Below are positions 1 to 5,910 of a DNA stretch of 6,810 bases, in pieces. A program made the translations under genes and the position numbers. This DNA comes from Desulfobacula sp. GTDB taxonomy: Bacteria > Desulfobacterota > Desulfobacteria > Desulfobacterales > Desulfobacteraceae. The stretch is taken from the NCBI GenBank assembly GCA_027858355.1, contig JAQICW010000479.1:1-6810 (forward strand). The letters are read 5' to 3'. Position 1 is the first letter of the stretch. Each line of letters opens with the position of its first letter. The notes below the pieces were generated by a model. That model saw only the letters and a list, made by a program, of their open reading frames with translations. It was not told the DNA's origin and ran no database searches.

Positions 1-97
1 ATCTCCTGCGGCCAGAATACCTTGATGGATGCCCAGGGTTCTTTTGTCCAGATATGCTTTTTATATCTTCGCATCAATGATTTCAATGGTTGCTTCA

Positions 98-436
98 ATG
101 ACCTATCAATTTCATCACATCCACCTTTTGTGCAGCAATCTTCAAAACTCCATCAATTTTTTCACGGCAATTCCCGGGGTAACCCTAGACTTGAACGGAA
201 CGATTATCAATCTCAGGGTGGCCCGGGAAAATGAAATCATTAATACTGATACAACTCACCCAACTTATGGTTACCACCACATCTGTGTCAGGGTGGAAAA
301 CACGGACCTGGCTTACAAAGAACTAACGGACAAGGGCTTTGAATTTATTACCTCCCCTGTGGATGCAGGCGAAAACAGGATTGCCTTCTTCAAGGGACCT
401 GATAATATCATCATCGAGGTGCTTCAACCGCTGTAA
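98..436 (+). CDS. VOC-family (glyoxalase/bleomycin-resistance fold) protein
   Basis: This is a 112-residue single-domain protein of the vicinal oxygen chelate superfamily, whose members use a metal held by His and Glu to act on small molecules (lyases, isomerases, dioxygenases) or bind them. Visible hallmarks are the opening FHHIHLL strand (H7 likely metal ligand), the central YHHICVRVEN strand (H61) and the closing GPDNIIIEVLQP strand (E107). These match the usual H-H-E ligand pattern of a beta-alpha-beta-beta-beta repeat pair. It is slightly shorter than the common 120-130 residues. The start is uncertain: in-frame ATGs lie at 29, 77, 86 and 98, and none has a clear Shine-Dalgarno sequence. 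I chose 98 because homologous-looking sequence begins there and the upstream residues look non-native. It converges on the aldo/keto reductase with 20 bases between stop codons. The family is fairly sure; the substrate cannot be told. Confidence 0.8.
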   Translation: MTYQFHHIHLLCSNLQNSINFFTAIPGVTLDLNGTIINLRVARENEIINTDTTHPTYGYHHICVRVENTDLAYKELTDKGFEFITSPVDAGENRIAFFKGPDNIIIEVLQPL

Positions 437-456
437 TCTATTAATGTAACCTCATC

Positions 457-1428
457 TTACTTGAAATCTTCCGTCCGATCAGTGGCTGGTGCAGGTTCTG
501 GTGTCAGACTTGCCAGTTTTTGGTACAACTCAGTCGTCATGTTGATTTCAATGGAACTTAACGAGTCTTCCAGCTGCCCCACATTTCTGGCCCCCAGAAT
601 CGGTGCAGTAACTCCTGGATGGGCAGCAACCCAAGCGACGGCAAGGCTTACCGGATTAATATCATTGTCACGGGCAAAGGCCTCATACCTCATTGCTGCA
701 TCGAGCATCCAGCCATCACCATATCTTTTTTTATACATTTCGACGTTGCCAAGCCGATTCTGGGAAGATTCTATTTTCTGACCATATTTTCCTGTCAGCA
801 AACCACCACCCAATGGATTATAACTTACCACACCAATATTCTCAGAAAGAGCAAGGGGCAGTATTTCAACTTCTGCCTGGCGTTTGACAAGATTATACAT
901 TGGCTGGATACATTTAAGGCAGGCCCAGTCATGCAGTGCTGATACGCCAAGCGCCTTGGCCACCTGCCAGGCGGCAAAATTGCTTGCTCCAATATAACGT
1001 ATTTTCCCCTGGGTCACCAAATCATCAAGGGTGGCAAGGGTTTCCTCAAGAGCTGTGTGGGGATCAAATCTATGCAAAAAATAAATATCAATATAAGAAG
1101 TATTCAGTCGCCTAAGACTTGCTTCCAAGGAAGCTATAATGTTTCGCCGGGATGAACCTTTTGCATTGATATCCTTGCCCATTTGGCCCCAGACTTTGCT
1201 GGTTATGACCAGCTCATCCCTGGATCCTGCGATCAGGCCTCCCAGGATTTTTTCTGCCTTTCCCTGACTATAAACATTAGCGCAGTCAAAAAAATTAATC
1301 CCAACATCCCGGCAGCGATTATACATGGCCGCAGATTCGGCTTTATCAGCCTCATTTCCAAATGTCATTGTACCCATGCACAACTGAGAAACCCGAATTC
1401 CTGTAGAACCAAGAAATTTATATTCCAT
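457..1428 (-). CDS. Aldo/keto reductase, NADPH-dependent
   Basis: A complete 323-residue cytosolic aldo/keto reductase, a TIM-barrel enzyme that reduces aldehydes or ketones with NAD(P)H. The catalytic tetrad is visible: D48 (in NFFDCANVYS), Y53, K78 (VITSKVWG) and H119 (YFLHRFD). The opening FLGSTGIRVSQLCMGTMTFG is the usual N-terminal hairpin and first strand. Cofactor-site segments IGASNF (about 146-151), NPLGGGLLTGKY (204-215) and PILGARNVGQLEDSL (276-290, R281 suited to the NADPH phosphate) are in the expected order. The length is normal for the YdhF/Tas/YghZ-like bacterial branch. The start is well supported by GGAGGG at 1432-1437, three bases before the ATG. It lies downstream of the GntR-type regulator on the same strand, about 200 bases away, so co-transcription is possible but not shown. 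The substrate cannot be assigned; these enzymes are commonly broad detoxifying reductases. Confidence 0.95.
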   Translation of the reverse strand: MEYKFLGSTGIRVSQLCMGTMTFGNEADKAESAAMYNRCRDVGINFFDCANVYSQGKAEKILGGLIAGSRDELVITSKVWGQMGKDINAKGSSRRNIIASLEASLRRLNTSYIDIYFLHRFDPHTALEETLATLDDLVTQGKIRYIGASNFAAWQVAKALGVSALHDWACLKCIQPMYNLVKRQAEVEILPLALSENIGVVSYNPLGGGLLTGKYGQKIESSQNRLGNVEMYKKRYGDGWMLDAAMRYEAFARDNDINPVSLAVAWVAAHPGVTAPILGARNVGQLEDSLSSIEINMTTELYQKLASLTPEPAPATDRTEDFK

Positions 1429-1574
1429 TTTCCCTCCATCCTTTCTTTATCTTAATTTCCGCTATCTTTCCGGCAGATAACCGTTTAATATGTGATATCC
1501 TTGCCTTTTTTTATATAAAAGTACTGAGATATGAATTTTGAGTAGTGAAAAAGAACCGTCAGCGTGGCTTCCCT

Positions 1575-1595
1575 CACCATTCACCATTCACCATT
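1575..1595. repeat. Three tandem copies of heptamer CACCATT
   Basis: Three perfect, contiguous copies of the 7-base unit CACCATT (AATGGTG on the other strand) lie in the roughly 200-base gap between the regulator and the reductase. The period is not a multiple of three and no gene covers it. The rest of this gap shows no convincing hairpin terminator or strong promoter. The array could be a short heptameric repeat of the type scattered in intergenic DNA of several bacterial groups, or chance slippage. Confidence 0.7.
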
Positions 1596-1629
1596 TGTTG
1601 TATCCTCCAGGGCATGGCTGTCAGTAAGA

Positions 1630-2301
1630 CTAATCACCGTACACTATCGTATCCTCTTTTGCTTCATAAATATGCTTCCTCATAATACGCTCACACAACT
1701 GAGGTTCTCTAAGGTCCAATGCCATCAGTATTTTTTTATGCCCGCTAATGCTCCGCCGGACACCATCGTGATGGGCAAGCGTATTTTTGCGATATCTCAA
1801 AACATATTCCCGCATATCTTCTATGATGCTGAAAAGTCTCGGCTTTTGTGAGGCAAGCATGCCATAAAGCAGGTCATGAAACTGGGTAGTATAATCAAAG
1901 ATGAGATCTAATTTTCCTGTTAAAAAGGCCTGCTCAGCAGATTGAACAAGTTTTTTAAGCGATTGTATATTTTCCTGGGTGATTATTTTACATATGCAGG
2001 CCAGGGCATGACCTTCCAGTACTGCTCGGATTTCAAAAAGTTCGCTCATATCCTCCACAGAATCCTCGGGTACGCAAAACCCTCTGGCACCTGCCACCTT
2101 GACCAGGCCTTCCAATTCCAATTTGTGCAGGGCATCCCTGACAGGTGTCCTGCTCACTCCAAATTTTTTGGCCAGGGACTCCTCTGTCAGCCTCTTGTTA
2201 GGTCTAAGTTGACCAGTTAGCAACTGCTTTTTCAAAAGGCTGTATGTCTTTTCCCTGACAGACAGAGGATTTTCAAGACTTTTTGACAAGGGTTTTATCA
2301 T
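1630..2301 (-). CDS. GntR-family transcriptional regulator, FadR/FCD subfamily
   Basis: A 223-residue repressor-type regulator. Residues about 14-75 form the GntR winged helix-turn-helix, with the family signature at 37-69 including the FGVSRTPVRDAL recognition helix region. Residues about 83-215 are the all-helical FCD effector domain, opening with MSELFEIRAVLEGHA. Three histidines fit the FCD metal/carboxylate site: H142 (TQFHDLLY), H188 (SGHKKIL) and H210 (MRKHI). The Asp/Asn usually found four residues before the first His appears to be Thr138. ATG at 2301 is preferred over an in-frame TTG at 2313: it has a weak GGAT upstream, while the TTG has nothing resembling a ribosome site. It is transcribed divergently from the Fe-S/FAH/DapA operon and shares a 14-base element with it. 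FCD regulators typically respond to small organic acids, so local control of that operon and autoregulation are inferred. Confidence 0.93.
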   Translation of the reverse strand: MIKPLSKSLENPLSVREKTYSLLKKQLLTGQLRPNKRLTEESLAKKFGVSRTPVRDALHKLELEGLVKVAGARGFCVPEDSVEDMSELFEIRAVLEGHALACICKIITQENIQSLKKLVQSAEQAFLTGKLDLIFDYTTQFHDLLYGMLASQKPRLFSIIEDMREYVLRYRKNTLAHHDGVRRSISGHKKILMALDLREPQLCERIMRKHIYEAKEDTIVYGD

Positions 2302-2302
2302 T

Positions 2303-2316
2303 ATTGTATCCAAAAA
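2303..2316 (-). promoter_or_regulatory. Candidate GntR operator O1 at the regulator's own start
   Basis: The minus strand reads TTTTTGGATACAAT, ending one base before the regulator ATG. It is identical over 14 bases, in inverted orientation, to the element at 2489-2502. The core TTGGATACAA is a near-palindrome (its complement reads TTGTATCCAA), matching the style of FCD-type GntR operators. It would lie about 10-23 bases downstream of the predicted transcription start, consistent with autorepression. Binding is inferred. Confidence 0.6.
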
Positions 2317-2332
2317 ATTGATTTATTGTTTA

Positions 2333-2361
2333 TTTGTAACCAATATAACTTTCTACGTCAA
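2333..2361 (-). promoter_or_regulatory. Candidate sigma-70 promoter for the GntR regulator
   Basis: On the minus strand a -35 box TTGACG (2356-2361, 5 of 6 to consensus) is followed after exactly 17 bases by TACAAA (2333-2338, 4 of 6). Transcription would begin near 2326, giving a short leader of about 25 bases that carries element O1. Confidence 0.5.
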
Positions 2362-2456
2362 GAACATAATAACATCAAACATATGCTTGATATAAAAAGA
2401 ATAGCACTGTATTCCCAGATACATAGGCAAATTATCTTTAAGACATTAATGAATAT

Positions 2457-2487
2457 TTCACATGGATTAAATATTGCATTCTATAAT
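2457..2487 (+). promoter_or_regulatory. Candidate promoter of the Fe-S/FAH/DapA operon
   Basis: A perfect -10 box TATAAT lies at 2482-2487. The best -35 match is TTCACA at 2457-2462 (5 of 6), with a long 19-base spacer, so a weak or regulated promoter is likely. Transcription would start about 2493-2495, inside the repeated element at 2489-2502, leaving a leader of roughly 75 bases before the first gene. Confidence 0.55.
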
Positions 2488-2488
2488 A

Positions 2489-2502
2489 TTTTTGGATACA
2501 AT
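2489..2502 (+). promoter_or_regulatory. Candidate GntR operator O2 over the operon transcription start
   Basis: TTTTTGGATACAAT begins two bases after the TATAAT box and covers the predicted +1. The same 14 bases occur on the opposite strand at 2303-2316, next to the divergent regulator's start. A repressor bound here would block promoter clearance. Copy number, position and near-palindromic core support the call; binding itself is inferred. Confidence 0.6.
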
Positions 2503-2569
2503 GTTTTTGCTGCCATCACACAGGGTGACTATTAGCAATAAAAACAAAATATTTAAAAGGAAGCGGGCT

Positions 2570-3394
2570 ATGAGGATATCAAAGGAAAAATGCGTTGGCT
2601 GCGCCAATTGCGTGCCTATTTGTACCGTTGGGGCCATCTATATAGATGAAGATGGCTTAGCAAACATCAATGCCGACGAATGTGTGGAATGCCACAATTG
2701 CTATCGGAGTCTGAGTTTTGAACATCTGCCGCCAAGCTTTACGAGAACAATCAGAAGGCTTCTGAAAAAAATAAGCCTGCGATTTCAACCTGATCCTGAT
2801 ATATGCCCCACTGAAGCTCTTGTTCCAGAAGACCTGGAATGGCCACGCATTGTTCGGCAAGCTTTTTCCGATCCCATGGTTACCCATGAGTCCACGGGCG
2901 TGCATGGCCGGGGAACTGAAGAAGTCAAGACCAATGATGTCAGCCATAGGATTAAAAAGGGTGAAGTCGGGCTGGTGGTGGAATTTGGCCGACCTGGAAT
3001 AGGCGTCTTTTTCAGAGAAGTTCAGAAGGCAACCAGAGTTATGGCTACAGCCGGTGCCAGGTTTGAAGAAGGAAACCCGGTTACTAAAATGATGACTAAC
3101 CCTGCAACCGGCGACATCCAGGAAGACGTGCTTAACGAGAAAGTCCTTTCCTGCATTGTAGAAATCACCACCACGATCCAGGATCTAGTCCACACGCTCA
3201 ATAATATAAAAGAGATCTGCAAAGCTTCAGAGACAGTGGTCAGTATCGGGGTTTCTACCGTTTGTGAAGAAGATGGCTCAGAACCACTTAGAGACATACT
3301 TACACAAGAAGGATATGAGACTGGGTGGGCAAAATTAAATCTTGGACTTGGGCGCGCTACCAACGCTTCTTTCACCAGCAGGGAGAACTTATAA
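2570..3394 (+). CDS. Ferredoxin-like 4Fe-4S protein with a large unassigned C-terminal domain
   Basis: A 274-residue protein beginning at ATG 2570, supported by AGGAAG at 2558-2563. In-frame upstream codons from 2474 lie in the promoter/leader and are rejected. Residues 1-85 hold two 4Fe-4S motifs: C8-x2-C11-x2-C14-x3-C18, then C38-x2-C41-x2-C44 with its final Cys-Pro (C79-P80) displaced by a 34-residue basic insertion. Residues about 105-145 contain GRGTEEVKTNDV and VVEFGRPGIG, followed by RFEEGNPVTKMMTNP (164-178). The rest, about 180-274, has alternating strand/helix pattern that could be an ACT-like alpha/beta fold, which is only an impression. There is no signal peptide or membrane segment, so it is probably cytosolic. 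It is the first gene of the operon and its stop shares one base with the next start, suggesting the two proteins work together, perhaps as electron-transfer and catalytic subunits. I do not recognise a named function. Confidence 0.85.
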   Translation: MRISKEKCVGCANCVPICTVGAIYIDEDGLANINADECVECHNCYRSLSFEHLPPSFTRTIRRLLKKISLRFQPDPDICPTEALVPEDLEWPRIVRQAFSDPMVTHESTGVHGRGTEEVKTNDVSHRIKKGEVGLVVEFGRPGIGVFFREVQKATRVMATAGARFEEGNPVTKMMTNPATGDIQEDVLNEKVLSCIVEITTTIQDLVHTLNNIKEICKASETVVSIGVSTVCEEDGSEPLRDILTQEGYETGWAKLNLGLGRATNASFTSRENL

Positions 3395-4074
3395 TGACCA
3401 ATACGCTGCACAGGTTTGGAAAACCTGAAACATTATCTGACGATTATATTGTTTTTGCCATGGCAGGCAAAGGATTCAATGAAGAAGGGGCTCTTGAAAA
3501 AGCACAAGCTTTTTTACGTGCTGCAATCAAATACAACCCCATAAATATGGGCAACGGCCTTATCAATTCGCTCTATCGGCCGGAAAAAAACCTCAGTTTC
3601 TTTAAACTTTACTTTATTGGCAGACAGGAAAAAATAACCTATGAAAAACTCATCGATGAAATCCCCAATTCCGGTTCAGCTGCAGTAGTGTTCGATGATC
3701 GCAAGAAAGTGACACAGTTCATTCAAGATGTGAAAAAACTAGATCTGGGTCTTTCTATTAATGTGAGTGCACTTGTGGACAATGTGCGAGATATCTGCGG
3801 AGAAGTGGACATCACTCCCCATGCAGTAGAGTATACGCTTGGATTCCATGGGGATACAACCAGACTTCCGGACCGGGAAACCCTGTCACTTTCAACCATG
3901 TGCGGTCATGGAATGGTTTCGGCAAACTTTGCAAAAAAAATGCTGACCCATGTAAAAGAAGGCCGCATGGATCCAGAAGATGCCACCCGCACCATGGCAA
4001 AATTCTGTGTATGCGGAGTCTTCAATACCACCAGAGCAATGCGTATTTTGAGCAATGCAAAAAAGGGACAATAG
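3394..4074 (+). CDS. Unassigned protein with conserved-looking Cys motifs, coupled to the Fe-S protein
   Basis: A 226-residue soluble protein whose start ATG overlaps the preceding TAA as TAATG, with GGGAG at 3381-3385 inside the upstream gene. This is a strong sign of translational coupling. I do not recognise a named family. The N-terminal 120 residues look alpha/beta (for example AAVVFDD at 96-102). The C-terminal third holds all four cysteines in motif-like settings: DICGE (C135), TMCGHGMVSA (C170, with H172) and FCVCGVFN (C205, C207). The four cysteines, two of them in a C-x-C, could bind an Fe-S cluster or other metal, or serve as a catalytic thiol. The MCGHG string resembles the catalytic-Cys motif of proline racemases, but the rest of the sequence and its C-terminal placement do not match that family, so homology is not claimed. 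Its neighbours suggest a redox or lyase step on an organic acid. Confidence 0.85.
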   Translation: MTNTLHRFGKPETLSDDYIVFAMAGKGFNEEGALEKAQAFLRAAIKYNPINMGNGLINSLYRPEKNLSFFKLYFIGRQEKITYEKLIDEIPNSGSAAVVFDDRKKVTQFIQDVKKLDLGLSINVSALVDNVRDICGEVDITPHAVEYTLGFHGDTTRLPDRETLSLSTMCGHGMVSANFAKKMLTHVKEGRMDPEDATRTMAKFCVCGVFNTTRAMRILSNAKKGQ

Positions 4075-4096
4075 ATTTTAGTCAAAGGAGAATTAC

Positions 4097-4708
4097 ATGA
4101 AAACAATTATTGTGGATAACAGAGTTATATCACCATCTAAAATTGTGTGCGTGGGAAGAAATTATGTCGAACATATTGAAGAGTTGGGCAGTGAGGTTCC
4201 AGATGAACCTGTCATTTTTATGAAACCAAACTCAGCCATATCAGAGAAATTACATTCTTTTCACCAGGAACCCCTTCATTACGAAGGGGAGTTATGTTTT
4301 CTGTTTGAAGATGGTCGATTTTCTGCTGTTGGATTTGGTCTTGATATCACAAAGCGAGCGCTCCAAAACAAATTAAAATCCAAGGGGTTGCCATGGGAGC
4401 GCTCTAAAGCTTTTGATGGATCTGCTGTATTCAGTAAATTTATCGGGATTGACCAGGTTAGCCAAAATTTGAGCCTGGAATTATCTATCAATGGAAAGAT
4501 TGTTCAGTCAGGAGATATCAGTTTGATGCTGTATAAACCCCATGATATTTTATTAGACATATTAACATTTATAAGTTTGAACAATGGTGACATTGTTATG
4601 ACGGGGACACCAAAGGGAGTGGGGGTCATAAATTCAAGCGATCTTTTTTGCGGCAAGGTCATGGATAATGATTCTCTGATGACAAGCGGTGAGTGGGTGG
4701 CAAGTTAA
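4097..4708 (+). CDS. Fumarylacetoacetate hydrolase (FAH) family protein, YcgM/FAHD1-like
   Basis: A 203-residue enzyme of the FAH superfamily, which uses Mg or Mn to cleave C-C bonds of acylpyruvates, decarboxylate oxaloacetate or act as a tautomerase or hydratase. Visible signatures are KIVCVGRNYVEH (15-26), PVIFMKPNSAI (38-48), the metal ligands E64 and E66 in YEGEL, D83 in GFGLDITKRALQ, K104 in LPWERSKAFDGSAVFS (98-113), and NNGDIVMTGTPKGVG (162-176). The KGLPWxxxKAFD string is typical of the YcgM/FAHD1 branch, so acylpyruvase or oxaloacetate decarboxylase/tautomerase activity is the best guess. The length is near the 215-220 usual for that branch. AAGGAG at 4085-4090, six bases before the ATG, fixes the start. 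It follows the unassigned Cys protein by 22 bases in the same operon. The exact substrate is unknown. Confidence 0.93.
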   Translation: MKTIIVDNRVISPSKIVCVGRNYVEHIEELGSEVPDEPVIFMKPNSAISEKLHSFHQEPLHYEGELCFLFEDGRFSAVGFGLDITKRALQNKLKSKGLPWERSKAFDGSAVFSKFIGIDQVSQNLSLELSINGKIVQSGDISLMLYKPHDILLDILTFISLNNGDIVMTGTPKGVGVINSSDLFCGKVMDNDSLMTSGEWVAS

Positions 4709-4794
4709 AACTGATAATAAAATCTAACGGCCGCAGAAAACTTTGCAGTTAAAAAGGAAGAAAAAAGCAAACTCTTATAAGCAAATAATATGGA

Positions 4795-4823
4795 TTGGCT
4801 TCCCCATAAACAAGTGGTATATT
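4795..4823 (+). promoter_or_regulatory. Possible secondary promoter before the DapA-family gene
   Basis: TTGGCT (4795-4800, 4 of 6) and TATATT (4818-4823, 5 of 6) are 17 bases apart, in the 170-base gap between the FAH and DapA-family genes. The gap has no clear terminator, so readthrough from the operon promoter is equally possible. No copy of the 14-base regulator element is present here. Confidence 0.35.
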
Positions 4824-4878
4824 CTGCTTCTGAGCTTGATTGCACTTGATAATTTAATCCCAAAAAAGGACAGACACA

Positions 4879-5793
4879 ATGAACAAAGAAAAAATGACTG
4901 GCGTAATTACGCCTATACTAACCCCCTTTAACGATGACCTGAGTCTTGCTCCTGATTTATATCTCAGTCATGCCCTTTGGCTGCTTGAGCAGGGAATACA
5001 CTATATTTCACCATTTGGCACTACTGGTGAGGCACTCAGCCTGTCCCTTAATGAACGACTGGAAGCGCTGGACATTCTCATTAAAGGAGGAATTGATCCT
5101 GCAGTGCTGATGCCCGGGACCGGACTTTGCAACCTGGAAGAGACTGTGACTCTTTGTCAGCATGCAGTGGATCATGGTTGCAAAGCTGTGATGACCCTGC
5201 CTCCATTTTTTTACAAGAATGCCAGTGATGATGGTTTGTATGCCTATTTTGTCCGGCTCATCGAGTCTATTAATCGTGATAATCTCAAAATCTGCATGTA
5301 CCATATTCCACCAATGGCCGTAATAGGATTTTCTCCAGAACTGGCCGGCCGCCTGGCAAAAGATTTTCCTGACGTTATAGTGGCTTACAAAGATAGTTCA
5401 GGAGACTTTGAAAATACCAGGAAGGTGATTGCCGCTGCCCCGGATATTGCAGTGTTTCCAGGGTCGGAAACCTTTTTACGAGAGGGCATGGAAAATGGCG
5501 GCACAGGATGTATCTCAGCTACCTGTAATGTGAATCCAGCCGGAATCAGAAATGTTTTTAATGTGATAACAGGTGTAAAAGAAGGCAACCTGGATCAAGT
5601 CAACAATGAAATGAAGACCTTTCGAAAAAATGTGGAGGGCTATGGACCGATTCCAGCCATGAAAGGTTTGCTTGCCGAGAAACGAGGCGATGCAAGATGG
5701 CGTAATGTACGACCTCCAATACTGCCTGCCAGTGAGGAGAGCACTCAAGATTTGATCAAAAAGGTTGGTGATGTGCTTGGCCCCTTAAATTAA
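4879..5793 (+). CDS. DapA-family (dihydrodipicolinate synthase / N-acetylneuraminate lyase) class I aldolase
   Basis: A complete 304-residue TIM-barrel enzyme of the DapA/NAL family, which condenses or cleaves 2-oxo acids, usually pyruvate, through a lysine Schiff base. The GTTGE pyruvate-carboxylate motif is at 47-51, the catalytic Tyr is Y141 in MYHIPP, and the Schiff-base lysine is K171 in VAYKDSSGD. GSETF (195-199) and GGTGCISATCNVNP (207-220) follow as expected. True dihydrodipicolinate synthases carry YNVPxRT after the Tyr, with an Arg that binds the second substrate; here the segment is YHIPPMAVIGF with no Arg. Lysine biosynthesis is therefore unlikely and a catabolic aldolase or dehydratase is more probable. 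AAGGA at 4866-4870, eight bases upstream, supports the start. It lies 170 bases after the FAH gene on the same strand, and the pairing suits an organic-acid route releasing pyruvate. The substrate is not determined. Confidence 0.93.
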   Translation: MNKEKMTGVITPILTPFNDDLSLAPDLYLSHALWLLEQGIHYISPFGTTGEALSLSLNERLEALDILIKGGIDPAVLMPGTGLCNLEETVTLCQHAVDHGCKAVMTLPPFFYKNASDDGLYAYFVRLIESINRDNLKICMYHIPPMAVIGFSPELAGRLAKDFPDVIVAYKDSSGDFENTRKVIAAAPDIAVFPGSETFLREGMENGGTGCISATCNVNPAGIRNVFNVITGVKEGNLDQVNNEMKTFRKNVEGYGPIPAMKGLLAEKRGDARWRNVRPPILPASEESTQDLIKKVGDVLGPLN

Positions 5794-5850
5794 CTATTTC
5801 TTTATCAATCAGACAAGGGCTGTAGAACAGAGGTAATCAACCTTCCACTC

Positions 5851-5879
5851 TTGCAGATTTTTAAGGAGTTGGTTATATT
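5851..5879 (+). promoter_or_regulatory. Candidate promoter for isocitrate dehydrogenase
   Basis: TTGCAG (5851-5856, 3 of 6) and TATATT (5874-5879, 5 of 6) are separated by 17 bases. The predicted start near 5886 leaves about 25 bases before ATG 5911. It suggests this gene is transcribed apart from the upstream operon, although no hairpin terminator is visible between them. Confidence 0.4.
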
Positions 5880-5910
5880 TCAAGATATTATGCAGCACAG
5901 GGGAAAAAAT

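Noticed and set aside
461..942. Plus-strand open frames of over 100 codons opposite the aldo/keto reductase.
   Set aside because: They are antisense shadows of a gene with full catalytic motifs and show no recognisable protein features.
2408..2423. A third regulator site formed by TGTAT and ATACA in the divergent region.
   Set aside because: The five-base arms with a six-base spacer do not match the repeated 14-base element and are expected by chance in AT-rich DNA.
2474..2569. An N-terminal extension of the Fe-S protein from ATG 2474.
   Set aside because: This stretch contains the TATAAT box and the repeated operator-like element, has no ribosome site at its start, and the ferredoxin motif begins naturally just after ATG 2570.
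3394..4074. Annotation as a proline or hydroxyproline racemase because of MCGHGM.
   Set aside because: Only the short string resembles that family; length, overall sequence, motif position and the second racemase Cys motif do not fit.
4743..4931. A 62-codon open frame with a hydrophobic stretch (WYILLLSLIAL) that could be a small membrane protein.
   Set aside because: No ribosome site, AT-rich intergenic composition, and it overlaps the start of the well-supported DapA-family gene in another frame.
5773..5830. A terminator after the DapA-family gene formed by GGCCCCTT and AAGGGCT.
   Set aside because: The stem is imperfect, the loop would be about 28 bases and no T-run follows.
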